Part shown: positions 37,613-46,817 of the stretch, piece by piece | How the letters are laid out: each line of letters begins with the position of its first letter | How positions within the stretch are numbered: the stretch's first letter is position 1 | DNA from: Blattamonas nauphoetae | Taxonomy: Eukaryota; Preaxostyla; Oxymonadida | DNA: 49,810 nucleotides | NCBI GenBank assembly: GCA_033064195.1 | Contig: JARBJD010000444.1 | Coordinates: 1-49,810 of the forward strand | Direction: 5' to 3' | The notes under the pieces: model-generated | Database searches by the model: none | The model's input: only the letters and a program-made list of their open reading frames with translations | Told to the model about the DNA's origin: nothing | Made by a program: the position numbers and the translations under genes

Positions 37613-40233
37613 ATGAACCTACCAGCTCTCATCCTTGTTCATCATCTCTATGTCGAAGCCACGTCCACAAAACGAACATCTTCGCCATTATCTCTCCAGA
37701 TGGCTTTTACTCATTACACAGAAGCCGCAAACATTTCTGGAAATGAACGAGCCTTTGTGCCACAAATAGGCCTGAACCACGGAACGTATCAATCGAATTC
37801 GTATATAGTGGAGTCCGTCTCCCTTTCACTGCATGGATCAGACACGACAATCTGCCATACATCATCATTGGCCAAAGCGGAAACATCAAATGATCTCAAC
37901 CGGGACGACCAACCAAATTGAAATGAAAACACAACTCCATTCATATTTATGTTCTCGAATTCGACAATGTCAATGTCGCACATCTCATTGGATAGTGGAT
38001 GGCGCGGCACGAGTGTCGGAAGAATCTCGTCGTCCAGATTGACGATTGACAACTGCCCGATCATCTCCAACCCTGAATCGTCTCCATTTGTGATGGACAA
38101 CGGATGGGATGACATTGGAAGCTCAATTTTCTTTGTTGATTGTTCTCACCGTTCGATTGACAAGTCGAGCCTTCTCGCATTGGTTAGCCTCACACCGTCC
38201 CACACAACCCACTCCCGCCACACAGACACCGAACAGGAAGTGTCATCAGCATTGGTGAGCTGTTCTGGCCTCTCGCTGTGCGACACTGATCTCGTGTTTG
38301 GAAGTGGTCCGTTGGTTGGGTTTTCGTCGTGGACGGAACAAGACACGGGATTGTGGACGAAGTTGGAGACAGTGCTGATTGGGAGTCGACTTGTGAACAT
38401 GACGAGTGGTGAGTTGAGGGGGAGTGGGAAGGGAAATGAAGCGTTGGAAGGTTTTAGTGGATGTCAAAAGATTCTGGATTCTTCTGTGACTCTGAGCACG
38501 AACCATCTTTGTGGAACAACATGCATTGTCATGAACTTGGGAGGGAGTCTTCTATGCTCGAACTCGTCCTTCTCACACTGTCAAGACTCACTTGAACCCT
38601 CCTACACCTATCCAGATATCACTCTGATTCACAAGACAATCTCTGCCGGTTATTCCTTCTCTCGTCACCAACCATACAACTTCACGTTCCGTCGCTGCAC
38701 ATTTCTCTCGATGACACGCACATCCATCTATCTCTGGGACACAACAGGTTCACTTGCAGTGTCTGAATCCTCCTTCTCAAATTGTTCTGCTGCGACGAGT
38801 CATGGGGGAGCCATATGTTTCAATCACTTCCCGTATCACTTACCAATCTCAATCTCTTCATCGCTCTTCGTAGATTGTTCAGCTGAACAAGGAGGAGCAG
38901 TTTGCGTTAGCCCAGCAAGCGACTGCACGATCGTCAATGTTCTTTTCAGGAACAACAGCGCAACTACGCGTGGAGGTGCTCTCTCAATGATGTCCGTCGA
39001 TCGTTTCACTCTTTCTAACTGTGCCTTCGAGCTGTGTGTCGTTGGGACTGCTTCGAACAGCTATGGAGGAGGAGTATGTCTGTATAATGACCCGTCCCCC
39101 ACAATGGATTCTGTTCTCTTCAGAGAATGCAGTGCTTTGAAAGGAAATGACTTTGCCTATCCTGCTTCTCTTCCGATTCAAACACATCCGCCATCCTTCA
39201 CGAATTGTGATTCAACTTCACAAATGTCGAATGTGTACATACTCAGTTTTGGCGTCCTTGACGAGACTCTGATTCCTGCTGTGCCCGACACCTCAACTGC
39301 AAATCTTGTGGGTATTGTGAGCACTCCAACTGCTGACCAGACATCATCGAAGATCCAAATGAAAGTGTCCCAGAATGTGGATGGGAAGATGTTGGTTTTG
39401 GTGGACAACACGAACAACCACGAACCGCCAAACGACGACTCTTCCCCAGCGATTGGTCGTCTTTTAACATTCGAATTCATCTCGTCGACAGATTCAGCGA
39501 CTCAAGAAGTGTCATTTGGAGAATGGGAAAAACTGCAATATGGATCGATTTATTGTGTGATTGGGTCGTCGATTGCAAAGACTCGCCTCTCATTTTCATC
39601 GATTGGTCTGACAACACCGAATCCTGCTCGGATTGTTCAACTTGTTTGTTCTTTGGGATCTGGAACAGACCACTGCTGGCTGCAATTGAAGGGTCGAACA
39701 CTTCCAAAAGGAAGATACACCGTGAAACTTGTTGGAATTGATGACTTCTCGTTCTCGATTGAATTTGATGGAACGACAGGGTTGAACACTCTGAACATGT
39801 TCTCGTCTCGTCATTCAGAATCGTTATTTGGAGCTGGAAGCAAACTGTCGTTCTCGACGACATACGAAGTGGAATCGGTGACATTCGAAGACGACACTGA
39901 ACCCTTCTTCCTCGATCCTCCTCGCCTCATCTTCACCACACCCGCAGAACAGCCTCGATTGATTTCAGTTGGCACTGTCAGCTTCAAAGACGATTCGAAG
40001 AAAGACATCGTTCTGATCCCTCTCGTCGGTGTTATCTGCCAAACGACGAATATCTGCTCAAACTCCGTTCGTCGTCATCGGAGTCTGTCTCTCTCCCAGT
40101 TGTGTTTTCCGCAGGTGACTCAGGAACAATCGAAGTTATTGTTCATTCGCACGACTCCAACCAAATCAAACTGAAATATGGAACGACTTACACAGTGGAA
40201 GAAGTATCGACTGGAGTAACGAAATATCTGTTC
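37613..40233 (+). pseudogene. Receptor-like surface protein, copy 3, truncated
   Basis: Host gene copy. The ATG at 37,613 ('MNLPALILVHHLYVEAT') begins the same signal peptide as copies 1 and 2. The frame has TGA at 37,919-37,921 where copy 2 has GGA, continues in the same frame to about 40,040 (first beta-helix domain and Ig-like repeats 1 and 2), then shifts frame with loss of a few bases relative to copy 2 near 'LIPLVG', and similarity stops at 40,233. The rest of the Ig array, second beta-helix, membrane helix and kinase-like tail are missing. The 5' flank is replaced by the pogo element and the 3' end by the DIRS-like element, so mobile DNA bounds it on both sides. It is clearly a pseudogene. 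Confidence 0.85.
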
Positions 40234-40521
40234 ATCGGTTTAGGAGAGAGTGAAGAAGAGTGAGATACATCTCTGACATGGACAGAAACACAGAGAGAAG
40301 ATATTGGGTCAGATACTTGGGAGAAAGATACCCACACAACCAGAACCGAAGATGAAGAAGAACCCTGAAGATGAAACTTGTCGAACACAATGCCGACAAC
40401 CAATCCTCCAGCCCGAAGGCGAATGAACTCGAAAGATAAGCGTGAAGAAGTTAAAATCAAACGAAATCAATGTGACAGGGTGGGAGGGAGGTCACTCTTC
40501 TTCACTCTCTCCTAAACCGAT
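40234..40521. repeat. 30-bp perfect inverted repeat with 228-bp loop
   Basis: Arms 40,234-40,263 (ATCGGTTTAGGAGAGAGTGA and on) and 40,492-40,521 are exact reverse complements. It lies between the end of the recombinase gene and the breakpoint of receptor copy 3. DIRS elements are known for inverted ends and internal complementary regions, and this may be that structure. A separate small hairpin element is the alternative. Confidence 0.85.
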
Positions 40522-40530
40522 GATCATTCT

Positions 40531-41508
40531 TCAATGATCTGGTTCAGGACAGAGCTCCGAAGAGTGAGACTTGGGAGTCAAGGGCAAGATGTAGTGTTTC
40601 TGGATCACACCCGACTTGACCGACAACCGCGCACCTTCAGCGACTGAAGGGATTGACTCTCCCTTGCGGATCCTTGTGGAGATCCCTGCATGCTTCGGAG
40701 CATACGGTTTAAAAGAGTCTGGAATGTCAGACTTTCTCATCCTTTTTCGAACCAGGTCGCGGACCTCATCCACTCTCCGCTCTCTTCCACTCGTAACATC
40801 GAAGAAGAGGCCCACCATCTCCCAGTCCTTTGGCCGTTCGGCCCGAATCAATTGCACAACCTTCTCCAAACTCCCCGTCATCCGCAACTCATCCTCGATC
40901 TCGTCCTCTCTCAACACCACTCTCTCTGGTTCCGGACTTCGCTTCAGTCTAGCGATCAAGACAATTGTATTCCCACTCGCCTCCAATCCGACACTCCCAC
41001 ATCGAATCGATGTCATCTCTGTGTATCTCATGGCATGATTCAAGATCATCGAGGTTGCCACAACCTGTTGCCAGTCCCCACAGGATTGTGCCACTGTTTT
41101 CATCCCCTTGATCCCATCCTCCAGTTGCTTCGCATCGAAAATCTCCCTATACCTCGCCTGCTTTGGCTCAGTTCGCTTTTGTCCGCGGAAGTACAGTTGG
41201 ACAGCCTTGGATTGGCTGACGTCCTCCACCCCAATATGCTTGCACAGAAAGCTCAACGCCGATCGTGCAGTCTCCTTGGATCTTGTCCCCCCCGTCCTCT
41301 GCGAGAGGAAATTAATGACTGCCGCATCATCAATGGATTCCCAGTCTCTATTCTCAACAACACACCACTTGATCCATCTCTTCATCTCACCCGCATAGTT
41401 GCTCCTTGTCTGCTCCGTGAGACCATTCTTCCAAACCTGAGCAGCTTCCTCTGAGAAGTGTTTCATCTTTCCCAGCTCGTCCCAAATGTCCGTCGAATCC
41501 AAAAGCAT
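40531..41508 (-). CDS. DIRS-type tyrosine recombinase
   Basis: About 325 residues from 'MLLDSTDIWDEL'. An N-terminal SAM-like core-binding part ('LTEQTRSNYAGEMKRWIKWC', 'VINFLSQRTG') is followed by the catalytic domain with the R of 'NHAMRYTEMTSIR' (about 161), the H-x-x-x-x-R of 'PKHAGISTRIRKG' (about 273-279) and the nucleophile Y of 'VIQKHYILPL' (about 306). These are the R, H/R and Y of lambda-type recombinases. The enzyme would insert the circular cDNA. It overlaps the end of the RT/RNase H frame by about 46 nt, as in other DIRS elements. The same frame stays open further upstream within the RT gene, but that part looks like a shadow. Confidence 0.85.
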   Translation of the reverse strand: MLLDSTDIWDELGKMKHFSEEAAQVWKNGLTEQTRSNYAGEMKRWIKWCVVENRDWESIDDAAVINFLSQRTGGTRSKETARSALSFLCKHIGVEDVSQSKAVQLYFRGQKRTEPKQARYREIFDAKQLEDGIKGMKTVAQSCGDWQQVVATSMILNHAMRYTEMTSIRCGSVGLEASGNTIVLIARLKRSPEPERVVLREDEIEDELRMTGSLEKVVQLIRAERPKDWEMVGLFFDVTSGRERRVDEVRDLVRKRMRKSDIPDSFKPYAPKHAGISTRIRKGESIPSVAEGARLSVKSGVIQKHYILPLTPKSHSSELCPEPDH

Positions 41509-43334
41509 TTCAGGACTCCATCCGGTAATCTTGCCCCGCTTGCCTTCAATCCCATTCCCTCGACCAACACCTCTCTGCTTCTTCCGACTATCAGTGTCTT
41601 CTCTGCTACAGTTTTTAACTCTGCCACGCCCAACAGCGCTGGCCAGTCGAACGCCACCACTAATGCTTCCCCGCCTTCTCTCGCGATCTTTCGTACGACT
41701 TGCAGAAGCAAAGGGTTCGGAGGAAAAGCATAGACCACCTCTTTCCTCCAATCCACAAGCAGCCCGTTTGTCGCCAATGCCGTCTTCTCCTTCTTCCAAC
41801 TGGCGTACCGCGGGAGTTGTGTGTTTTCTTCCGAGGCGAACGCATCTAACGTCGGAAGGCAGCTCATCTGAGAGCATAACCTCCTGAACACTTCCCTCTT
41901 GAGCATGTAATCGGATCCGTCCTCCATTCGGGACAGACGATCCGCCAACTGGTTGTCTGCGCCGGGGAGATGCACCGCCATCAACCTTCCCCGGAATTGT
42001 TCCACCTCGCAAAGGATATCTGTGAGAAGCGGGAGGAGACTCAACGAACACGCCAATCTGTTCACGTCGAACACTGTTGTAGTGTTGTCGCTTTGGAGGA
42101 GAACGTGGTCTCCTGTCGTGATCCTTCCTTCTTTCCTCATCGCCGACAATGTTACTCCGACAGCCCTCATCTCCCTCCAATTCGACGATCTCATTCTCTC
42201 CTCCTCCCTGAAGCGGCTCTGAAACACGATTCTTTCTCCTCCCTGTCTCTCCAAGATTGCACCCATGCCCCATTCGGATGCATCCGTTGTCAGAGTCACT
42301 GTGGGTATGAACGGGTTGATTGATGCTGAAGACGCTCTCTTCAGACGACCCTTCCACAATTCCAGCTCGTCCATCTCCTCCTTCCCCAACAAGCCCGTCG
42401 TCGCGTACGACCCTCGCAGAAGCAACTCCTCCTTCTTGTGTGTTAAATGTCTTGTCCTGATGTGTGCTTGCATTTCCGCCAGCGAGAACGATTGGAGTGT
42501 GCCAATGAGCGAGGCTAGGGACCAAACCTTGCTCGGTTTCCCTTTCTGTGCCTGAATGAGTTTGGTGGCGACCTTCTTCCGAGCTGCGACCACCTTCACC
42601 TCGGGCACAGTCACGGTCATTGCCTGGCTGTCCCAAACAAAACCCAGGAACTCCATCCTCTGCGCTGGGTGAAGTTGTGATTTGCTTTTGTTGATCGTGA
42701 AACCAAAATTGTCTAACTCTGTCAGCACTCTCTCGACCTTGCCCATCAATCCCTCCTCTGTCTCGTCCAGGACTAGAATGTCGTCCAGATAGGCCACCAT
42801 CCTCACTGTCGGTCTCAGCCGGGTCACGATGACTCGCATCAACTTGGTAAAGATCAACGGGGCTAACGACAGCCCAAACGGCAGGGTCAAGTGCTGGTAG
42901 AAACTCCTGCCGTATTGAAAGCATAGAAGTGGTCGAGATGCCTGATGGATTGGCACATGCTGATATGCCAAAGTCAGATCGATCTTGCTCATCCAATCTC
43001 CTTGTTTGATGAGCTGAGAGACTACTCTTGTCCCCTCCATCTTGAAGTGCCCAGCTGTCACCAGTTTGTTTGCCGGTCGACAATCGAGAATCCGGCGAAA
43101 CGTCCCGTCGGACTTCGGCACCAGGAACGAGTTGTTGAGAAGAGTCACTTCCTCTGCTTGGACTTCTTTGATCATCTGTTGCTCCAGTTCCTTCCTTAGA
43201 ATACCTTCGAATGCGACCCTCTCCTTCTCGTTCTTGAGGATGATTCGCGAGTGTCCCTTGCTGCCTGGAAGTGCGTTGAATGGGATTTGGATCCCGTCCT
43301 TCATACTGGGCCACCCTGCCTCGGCCCAACTCAC
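41463..43334 (-). CDS. DIRS-type reverse transcriptase / RNase H (about 620 aa)
   Basis: RT motifs in order: 'NSFLVPKSDGTFRRILDCRP', 'MSKIDLTLAYQHVPI', 'LPFGLSLAPLIFTKLM', 'MVAYLDDILVL' (the YLDD active site) and 'INKSKSQLHPAQRMEFLGF'. RNase H follows: 'LTTDASEWGMGAIL', 'LLQSDNTTTVFDV' and 'LPGADNQLADRLSR'. The C-terminal part ('TLDAFASEENTQLPRYASW') is the DIRS-type extension. The enzyme copies the element RNA. The frame begins without a clear ATG, so the first residues are uncertain. Neighbour: tyrosine recombinase, overlapping at the 3' end. Confidence 0.88.
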   Translation of the reverse strand: MSWAEAGWPSMKDGIQIPFNALPGSKGHSRIILKNEKERVAFEGILRKELEQQMIKEVQAEEVTLLNNSFLVPKSDGTFRRILDCRPANKLVTAGHFKMEGTRVVSQLIKQGDWMSKIDLTLAYQHVPIHQASRPLLCFQYGRSFYQHLTLPFGLSLAPLIFTKLMRVIVTRLRPTVRMVAYLDDILVLDETEEGLMGKVERVLTELDNFGFTINKSKSQLHPAQRMEFLGFVWDSQAMTVTVPEVKVVAARKKVATKLIQAQKGKPSKVWSLASLIGTLQSFSLAEMQAHIRTRHLTHKKEELLLRGSYATTGLLGKEEMDELELWKGRLKRASSASINPFIPTVTLTTDASEWGMGAILERQGGERIVFQSRFREEERMRSSNWREMRAVGVTLSAMRKEGRITTGDHVLLQSDNTTTVFDVNRLACSLSLLPLLTDILCEVEQFRGRLMAVHLPGADNQLADRLSRMEDGSDYMLKREVFRRLCSQMSCLPTLDAFASEENTQLPRYASWKKEKTALATNGLLVDWRKEVVYAFPPNPLLLQVVRKIAREGGEALVVAFDWPALLGVAELKTVAEKTLIVGRSREVLVEGMGLKASGARLPDGVLKCFWIRRTFGTSWER

Positions 43335-43589
43335 CGCTCTTTGCGAGAGGAACCCACCAATTCCATGGCCCTCCCTCTCGCGTTCCTGCCTTTGAAAGAA
43401 ACGACCCAGAAGATAGTCAGTAGTGGTAGAAGCGATTTGGGAACCAATCTGAAATTGTCATTGAAATCAAAACTAAAAGTCAAGTCCGATTGACCAATTT
43501 TGAATCTTGTATTAAAAGGAATTTATGACATTTTGATGACATCAATATTTGGCCTAAATTCTAAAAATATGTCCAATATTTAGACCTCG
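43335..43589. other. Junction between the DIRS-like element and the right Polinton tip
   Basis: Contains the 5' leader of the DIRS-like element and a short AT-rich stretch. No gene seen. The exact boundary between the two mobile elements could not be placed. Confidence 0.4.
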
Positions 43590-45353
43590 TGAAAAGTGTC
43601 ATTTTTGAAGTAAATATTGACAACATTCGAAAAAATGTTGGCGCTTTTTTAGTGTTTTTCTCTTTTTTATCACAAATCAATGAAATCCAATGTGAGAACC
43701 ATTTCGAAAAATTCTGAAAAAAATTCTAAAATCTCGGGGACACTGTCGGTCATCGATCAAAAGAGGTTTGATCAAAATCGGTTGAGAATTCGTCGAGCTG
43801 CGTACCGAACTTTGGTCCAAAAAGTGACCAAAAAAGTCGATGTTCCGATTTTGCTACTATGAACTGCTTTATGGCTCAAATTGTGTTCAAACACGTTTGA
43901 TTGCGACGGAAATCATTTTGAAAGGTAGGATTTTCGATAAAAAGCACTTTCTGAAAAAAAAGTTTGATCCGACCCATATCCATGGTCAAAATCTCGAAAT
44001 TTTTTCTGGGAGGTTTGGACTTTCAGGACTATCATTTTCTGGACCGCTTTCGTCCCCTATTAACGTTTTTACACTCCATTTACTTCCCCGACGTCAGGTG
44101 ACGATTCGGTGGATCTCGACATTTGTCACCACAAGTTTCGGACACTTTTTCACGAATTTTCACATTTCACTACTTTCACTTCATTTACTCCGTTATTACA
44201 TCATTTTAACGAACATAAGTCAACGCGAGACGTAAAGCGCATTTCCTTAGTTTCATTTTGTTGGTTCTTCACATCACCGTTTTGACACAACATTTTCGCA
44301 CTACTTGCACACTATTAGATTTTTGCCCCGATTTTCACTAACAATTCCTTCATTCTCACCATTCGAGAAGGCTGTGCCTGAATTTTCAGAATTTTTTGTC
44401 GGATAGTTGTCTCAAAATTTCACTTTTTCGATTCGTCATTTCACAGCTTTTCACAGTGTTTGCATGTTTGAACACCACTTCAGCCCCTTCTTTCTCACAT
44501 CATTCTCTCCCCATTTCACCTCGAGTTGGACCACTACTCCTCTTCATTTTTCTCACATCACTTCCATTTTGTGGGCCGTTCTCACTTCACTAGCACATCA
44601 TTTTAGTCGAGTTTTCATCAACTTTTTCTCAAAAACAGAGCAAAAGAAAGCGAAACAAGCATGAATGAAACGGGCAAGTATGAAACTGAGAGGGAAATTG
44701 ACGATCGTGAAAATGACGTGAAATGTGACACCAATAGTGAAAATGTCGCTTGTGTTCTCGGTTTTATGTCTTAAAAACAACGAAAATGATTCAAAAATGT
44801 TCGTGAAATGTTGGATTTTCCGGAAAAATACCGAGATATGAAGTGAGCCGTTGAATGGTGGATCTCTGCAAAAGTCCGGAAAACTCAGTAAACGAGAATT
44901 AGTGTGTTGAATTGGAGAAAAAGTTACAGAGAAAGAAACATGAATGAAGTGGTACAAAACAATACACAATGAAAAAACGAAGACTGAAGTGAGGTCAAAA
45001 ATGAGATGGTAACGAGTGAAAATGAAGTGAAAGTTTTATCAAAACCGAGTGAAACAGAGCTGAAAAAAGAAGAAAATGAGAGTGAAATGATGAAGAATGC
45101 ATACTTTTACCGAGATCCACGACCGATCCTGAAACCTCAAATATCTCTGCAAAAGTTCGGAAAAAGTAAAAAACGGAGCATACCATGATGATCCTACAGT
45201 TCCGGAGATTCCAAAACGCGAAGAATTGGACCGTAATACACATTGTTGAGAATTGAGGGATCGAACCCATTGATCCTCGATCTGAGTGAGAAAACCGAAA
45301 CTGAGAAAACAACGAATGAAAGTTTATTTTTTGACTTTTTTAATTTGTATTAA
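43590..45353. repeat. Terminal inverted repeat of the right Polinton (~1.75 kb)
   Basis: Inverted relative to 7,378-10,020; shared blocks are listed there. It continues up to and into the first codons of the TIR-edge gene. It is shorter than the left TIR because it lacks the expanded ~281-bp array. No gene supported inside; the frames are low-complexity. Confidence 0.75.
45335..45353 (+). promoter_or_regulatory. Polinton start motif before the TIR-edge gene
   Basis: CTTTTTTAATTTGTATTAA joined to the ATG (TATTAAATG). Same position and core as 7,378-7,397 in the left element. Confidence 0.6.
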
Positions 45354-45566
45354 ATGAATCCAACTGCGATGTACAAGGAAAGACGTCGAGTATGTTCAGA
45401 ACAAGCATTAATTGAATCAATGAGAGAAGAGAACTGTTCGCTTGTCTCTGAGTATGTCAGAAATAATGTGCCGGTGACGTATGTTCATGAGGGATTGTCA
45501 TTTTTTATTTTCAATGAAAGAGCAACCAAAAATGAATCGACAAAAATACAATTCACAAATGATTGA
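45354..45566 (+). CDS. TIR-edge Polinton protein, short version (70 aa)
   Basis: Related to the protein at 7,024-7,377: 'ALIESMREENCSLVSEYVRN' and 'VTYVHEG' align with 'KLIESMKKENCELVSEYVRS' and 'VIYVHEG'. Only the first of the two modules is present, so it is about half the length of its counterpart and may not be functional. Its 3' end overlaps the fibre-like gene by about 50 nt. The start is fixed by the conserved motif directly before the ATG. Confidence 0.55.
   Translation: MNPTAMYKERRRVCSEQALIESMREENCSLVSEYVRNNVPVTYVHEGLSFFIFNERATKNESTKIQFTND
45501..45513 (+). promoter_or_regulatory. Polinton start motif before the fibre-like gene
   Basis: TTTTTTATTTTCA joined to the ATG at 45,514. 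This match is why 45,514 is preferred over the ATGs at 45,481 and 45,532. Confidence 0.45.
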
Positions 45567-46392
45567 GAAAATGATTGATCATACTCTGTCAACAACCAAC
45601 GAGAATGCAGCAGTGATTGACTCACTTCAGAAGACAACAGAAGGACATAAGACAGCGATATCTTCAATCCAAAAAGTAGTCAGCACAAATGGATCGATCA
45701 CGACACCAGAAATTGGAGGATTGATCAATGTGAATGGAGCGAAGTGGAACATATCAGAAGGATCACTTCCGAAGTATCCTGGAACATATCCGGCATCAAC
45801 ATTTAAGTCTGGCATTTCAATTTCACAATCGATTTCAGAAACATCAGGAATTCAGTTCAATGGTGATGGCATCGTAATGTGGTCTCCCTGTGACTCACCA
45901 GCTTTGTATTACTACGATGAGGACACAGGTTCAGGAGTGTATTCAATATCCACAACAGGAAGTTTTTCTCCACTGTCAGACAGAAGAGTGAAAAGAAATA
46001 TTGAACCTTATCCCGATGTTCTTGAGCAACTGAATAAAGTGGAAATCGTGCAGTACCAATTCAACACATTCGACTCGAAGATCAACAAAGTGACAAAGCA
46101 AATAGAGAATGAGACAGATGAAGAACACTTGAAGAACTGCAAAGAGAAATGTGAATGCTTGAAGAAGGAAAGTGAGAAGAAACACATTGGTGTGATTGCC
46201 CAGCAGATCCAAGAAATCTTTCCTGAAGTTGTGAATGATTCCAATCCAGACTGTCTTCAAGTTGATTTTGCAGAACTCTCCTGTTTTTGTATCAAAGCCA
46301 TTCAGGAATTATGTTCAATTGTCGGACAACAACAGACGGTCATCAATGAACTAATCCAAAAATATAACTCACTGATCAATACTCCAACATGA
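45514..46392 (+). CDS. Fibre-like protein with C-terminal S74 intramolecular chaperone
   Basis: About 292 aa. The N-terminal part has coiled-coil-like stretches ('MIDHTLSTTNENAAVIDSLQ'), the middle is glycine- and serine-rich beta structure ('GDGIVMWSPCDSPALYYYDE'), and the C-terminal 130 residues carry the Peptidase_S74 pattern: 'SDRRVKRNIEPYPDVLEQLN', 'VQYQF', 'KKHIGVIAQQIQEIFPEVV', 'LQVDFAEL' and 'CIKAIQEL'. In phage tail spikes and some eukaryotic factors this domain helps a trimer fold and may cut itself off after a serine near the start of the domain; the 'S' of 'PLSDRRVKRN' is in the right place. A surface fibre of a virus-like particle is the natural guess. It ends 3' to 3' against the 136-aa gene with a 17-nt overlap. 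Confidence 0.8.
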   Translation: MKEQPKMNRQKYNSQMIEKMIDHTLSTTNENAAVIDSLQKTTEGHKTAISSIQKVVSTNGSITTPEIGGLINVNGAKWNISEGSLPKYPGTYPASTFKSGISISQSISETSGIQFNGDGIVMWSPCDSPALYYYDEDTGSGVYSISTTGSFSPLSDRRVKRNIEPYPDVLEQLNKVEIVQYQFNTFDSKINKVTKQIENETDEEHLKNCKEKCECLKKESEKKHIGVIAQQIQEIFPEVVNDSNPDCLQVDFAELSCFCIKAIQELCSIVGQQQTVINELIQKYNSLINTPT

Positions 46393-46786
46393 GATCAACA
46401 AGGAATTCATAGTACTCTTTGGTTATTTTTCCATTGATTGTTTCCGTTGTTTCCATCTCAATTGATTCACCAGAACTGTCTTTAAACCAGATCTTCACTG
46501 TGGACTGTCGAGTACTTAATTCCCACTTCTTTCGCTTCGCAATCTGTTCGTTACAGAAAGCAACAAACGAGTCATTGAATGCATCAGTCTGAATCCAATC
46601 ACCATGGATTGTGATGTGCTGAGGAATATCTTTTGAAATGACAGTTGAGTTACCATTCATTTCTTCCCTCACATGGATGAGTTTACAGTCGAGGAAATGA
46701 ACATATTTTTGGTTTCGAGAATTGGTAAAATCAGGAGGGAGTTGAGCAGTGTGAGAATTCTGAATTGAGAAATAACGTTTGACCAT
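46376..46786 (-). CDS. Hypothetical Polinton protein, 136 aa
   Basis: No family recognised. Predicted mostly beta with polar loops: 'KYVHFLDCKLIHVREEMNG', 'ITIHGDWIQTDAFNDSFVAF', 'STVKIWFKDSSGESIEMETT'. No membrane segment, no cysteine cluster. It sits directly downstream of the capsid-like gene on the same strand with its own start motif, so a minor structural protein (for example a penton- or cement-like part) is plausible but unproven. Confidence 0.55.
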   Translation of the reverse strand: MVKRYFSIQNSHTAQLPPDFTNSRNQKYVHFLDCKLIHVREEMNGNSTVISKDIPQHITIHGDWIQTDAFNDSFVAFCNEQIAKRKKWELSTRQSTVKIWFKDSSGESIEMETTETINGKITKEYYEFLVDLMLEY

Positions 46787-46808
46787 TTGTGATTTCTACA
46801 AAAATAAA
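46787..46808 (-). promoter_or_regulatory. Polinton start motif before the 136-aa gene
   Basis: Minus strand TTTATTTTTGTAGAAATCACAA then ATG. The core TTTATTTTTGTAGAA is identical to that before 2,550 in the other element, but here it is 7 nt further from the ATG. Confidence 0.5.
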
Positions 46809-46817
46809 ATATTCAAT

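Larger units (their letters stand above)
40234..43500 (-). mobile_element. DIRS-like tyrosine-recombinase retroelement
   Basis: On the minus strand a reverse transcriptase/RNase H frame is followed by an overlapping tyrosine recombinase frame, the hallmark of DIRS elements, which integrate with a recombinase rather than an integrase. Both enzyme frames look whole. No gag-like frame is seen upstream of 43,334. The recombinase side carries a perfect 30-bp inverted repeat (40,234-40,521) exactly at the edge of the truncated receptor copy 3, so the element border is likely 40,234. The other border, near 43,500, is an estimate. Looks young. Confidence 0.8.

Noticed and set aside
18795-40233. Alternative genetic code (TAG or TGA read as sense)
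   Set aside because: Intact genes here end with TAA, TAG or TGA at the expected places, and the in-frame stops of copies 2 and 3 are single and at different sites.
40690-41454. Plus-strand 254-codon frame
   Set aside because: It is antisense to the DIRS recombinase, whose catalytic motifs fix the coding strand.
41509-43329. Long upstream extension of the recombinase frame within the RT gene
   Set aside because: RT and RNase H motifs lie in the other frame; the extension is charged, low-complexity sequence typical of a shadow.
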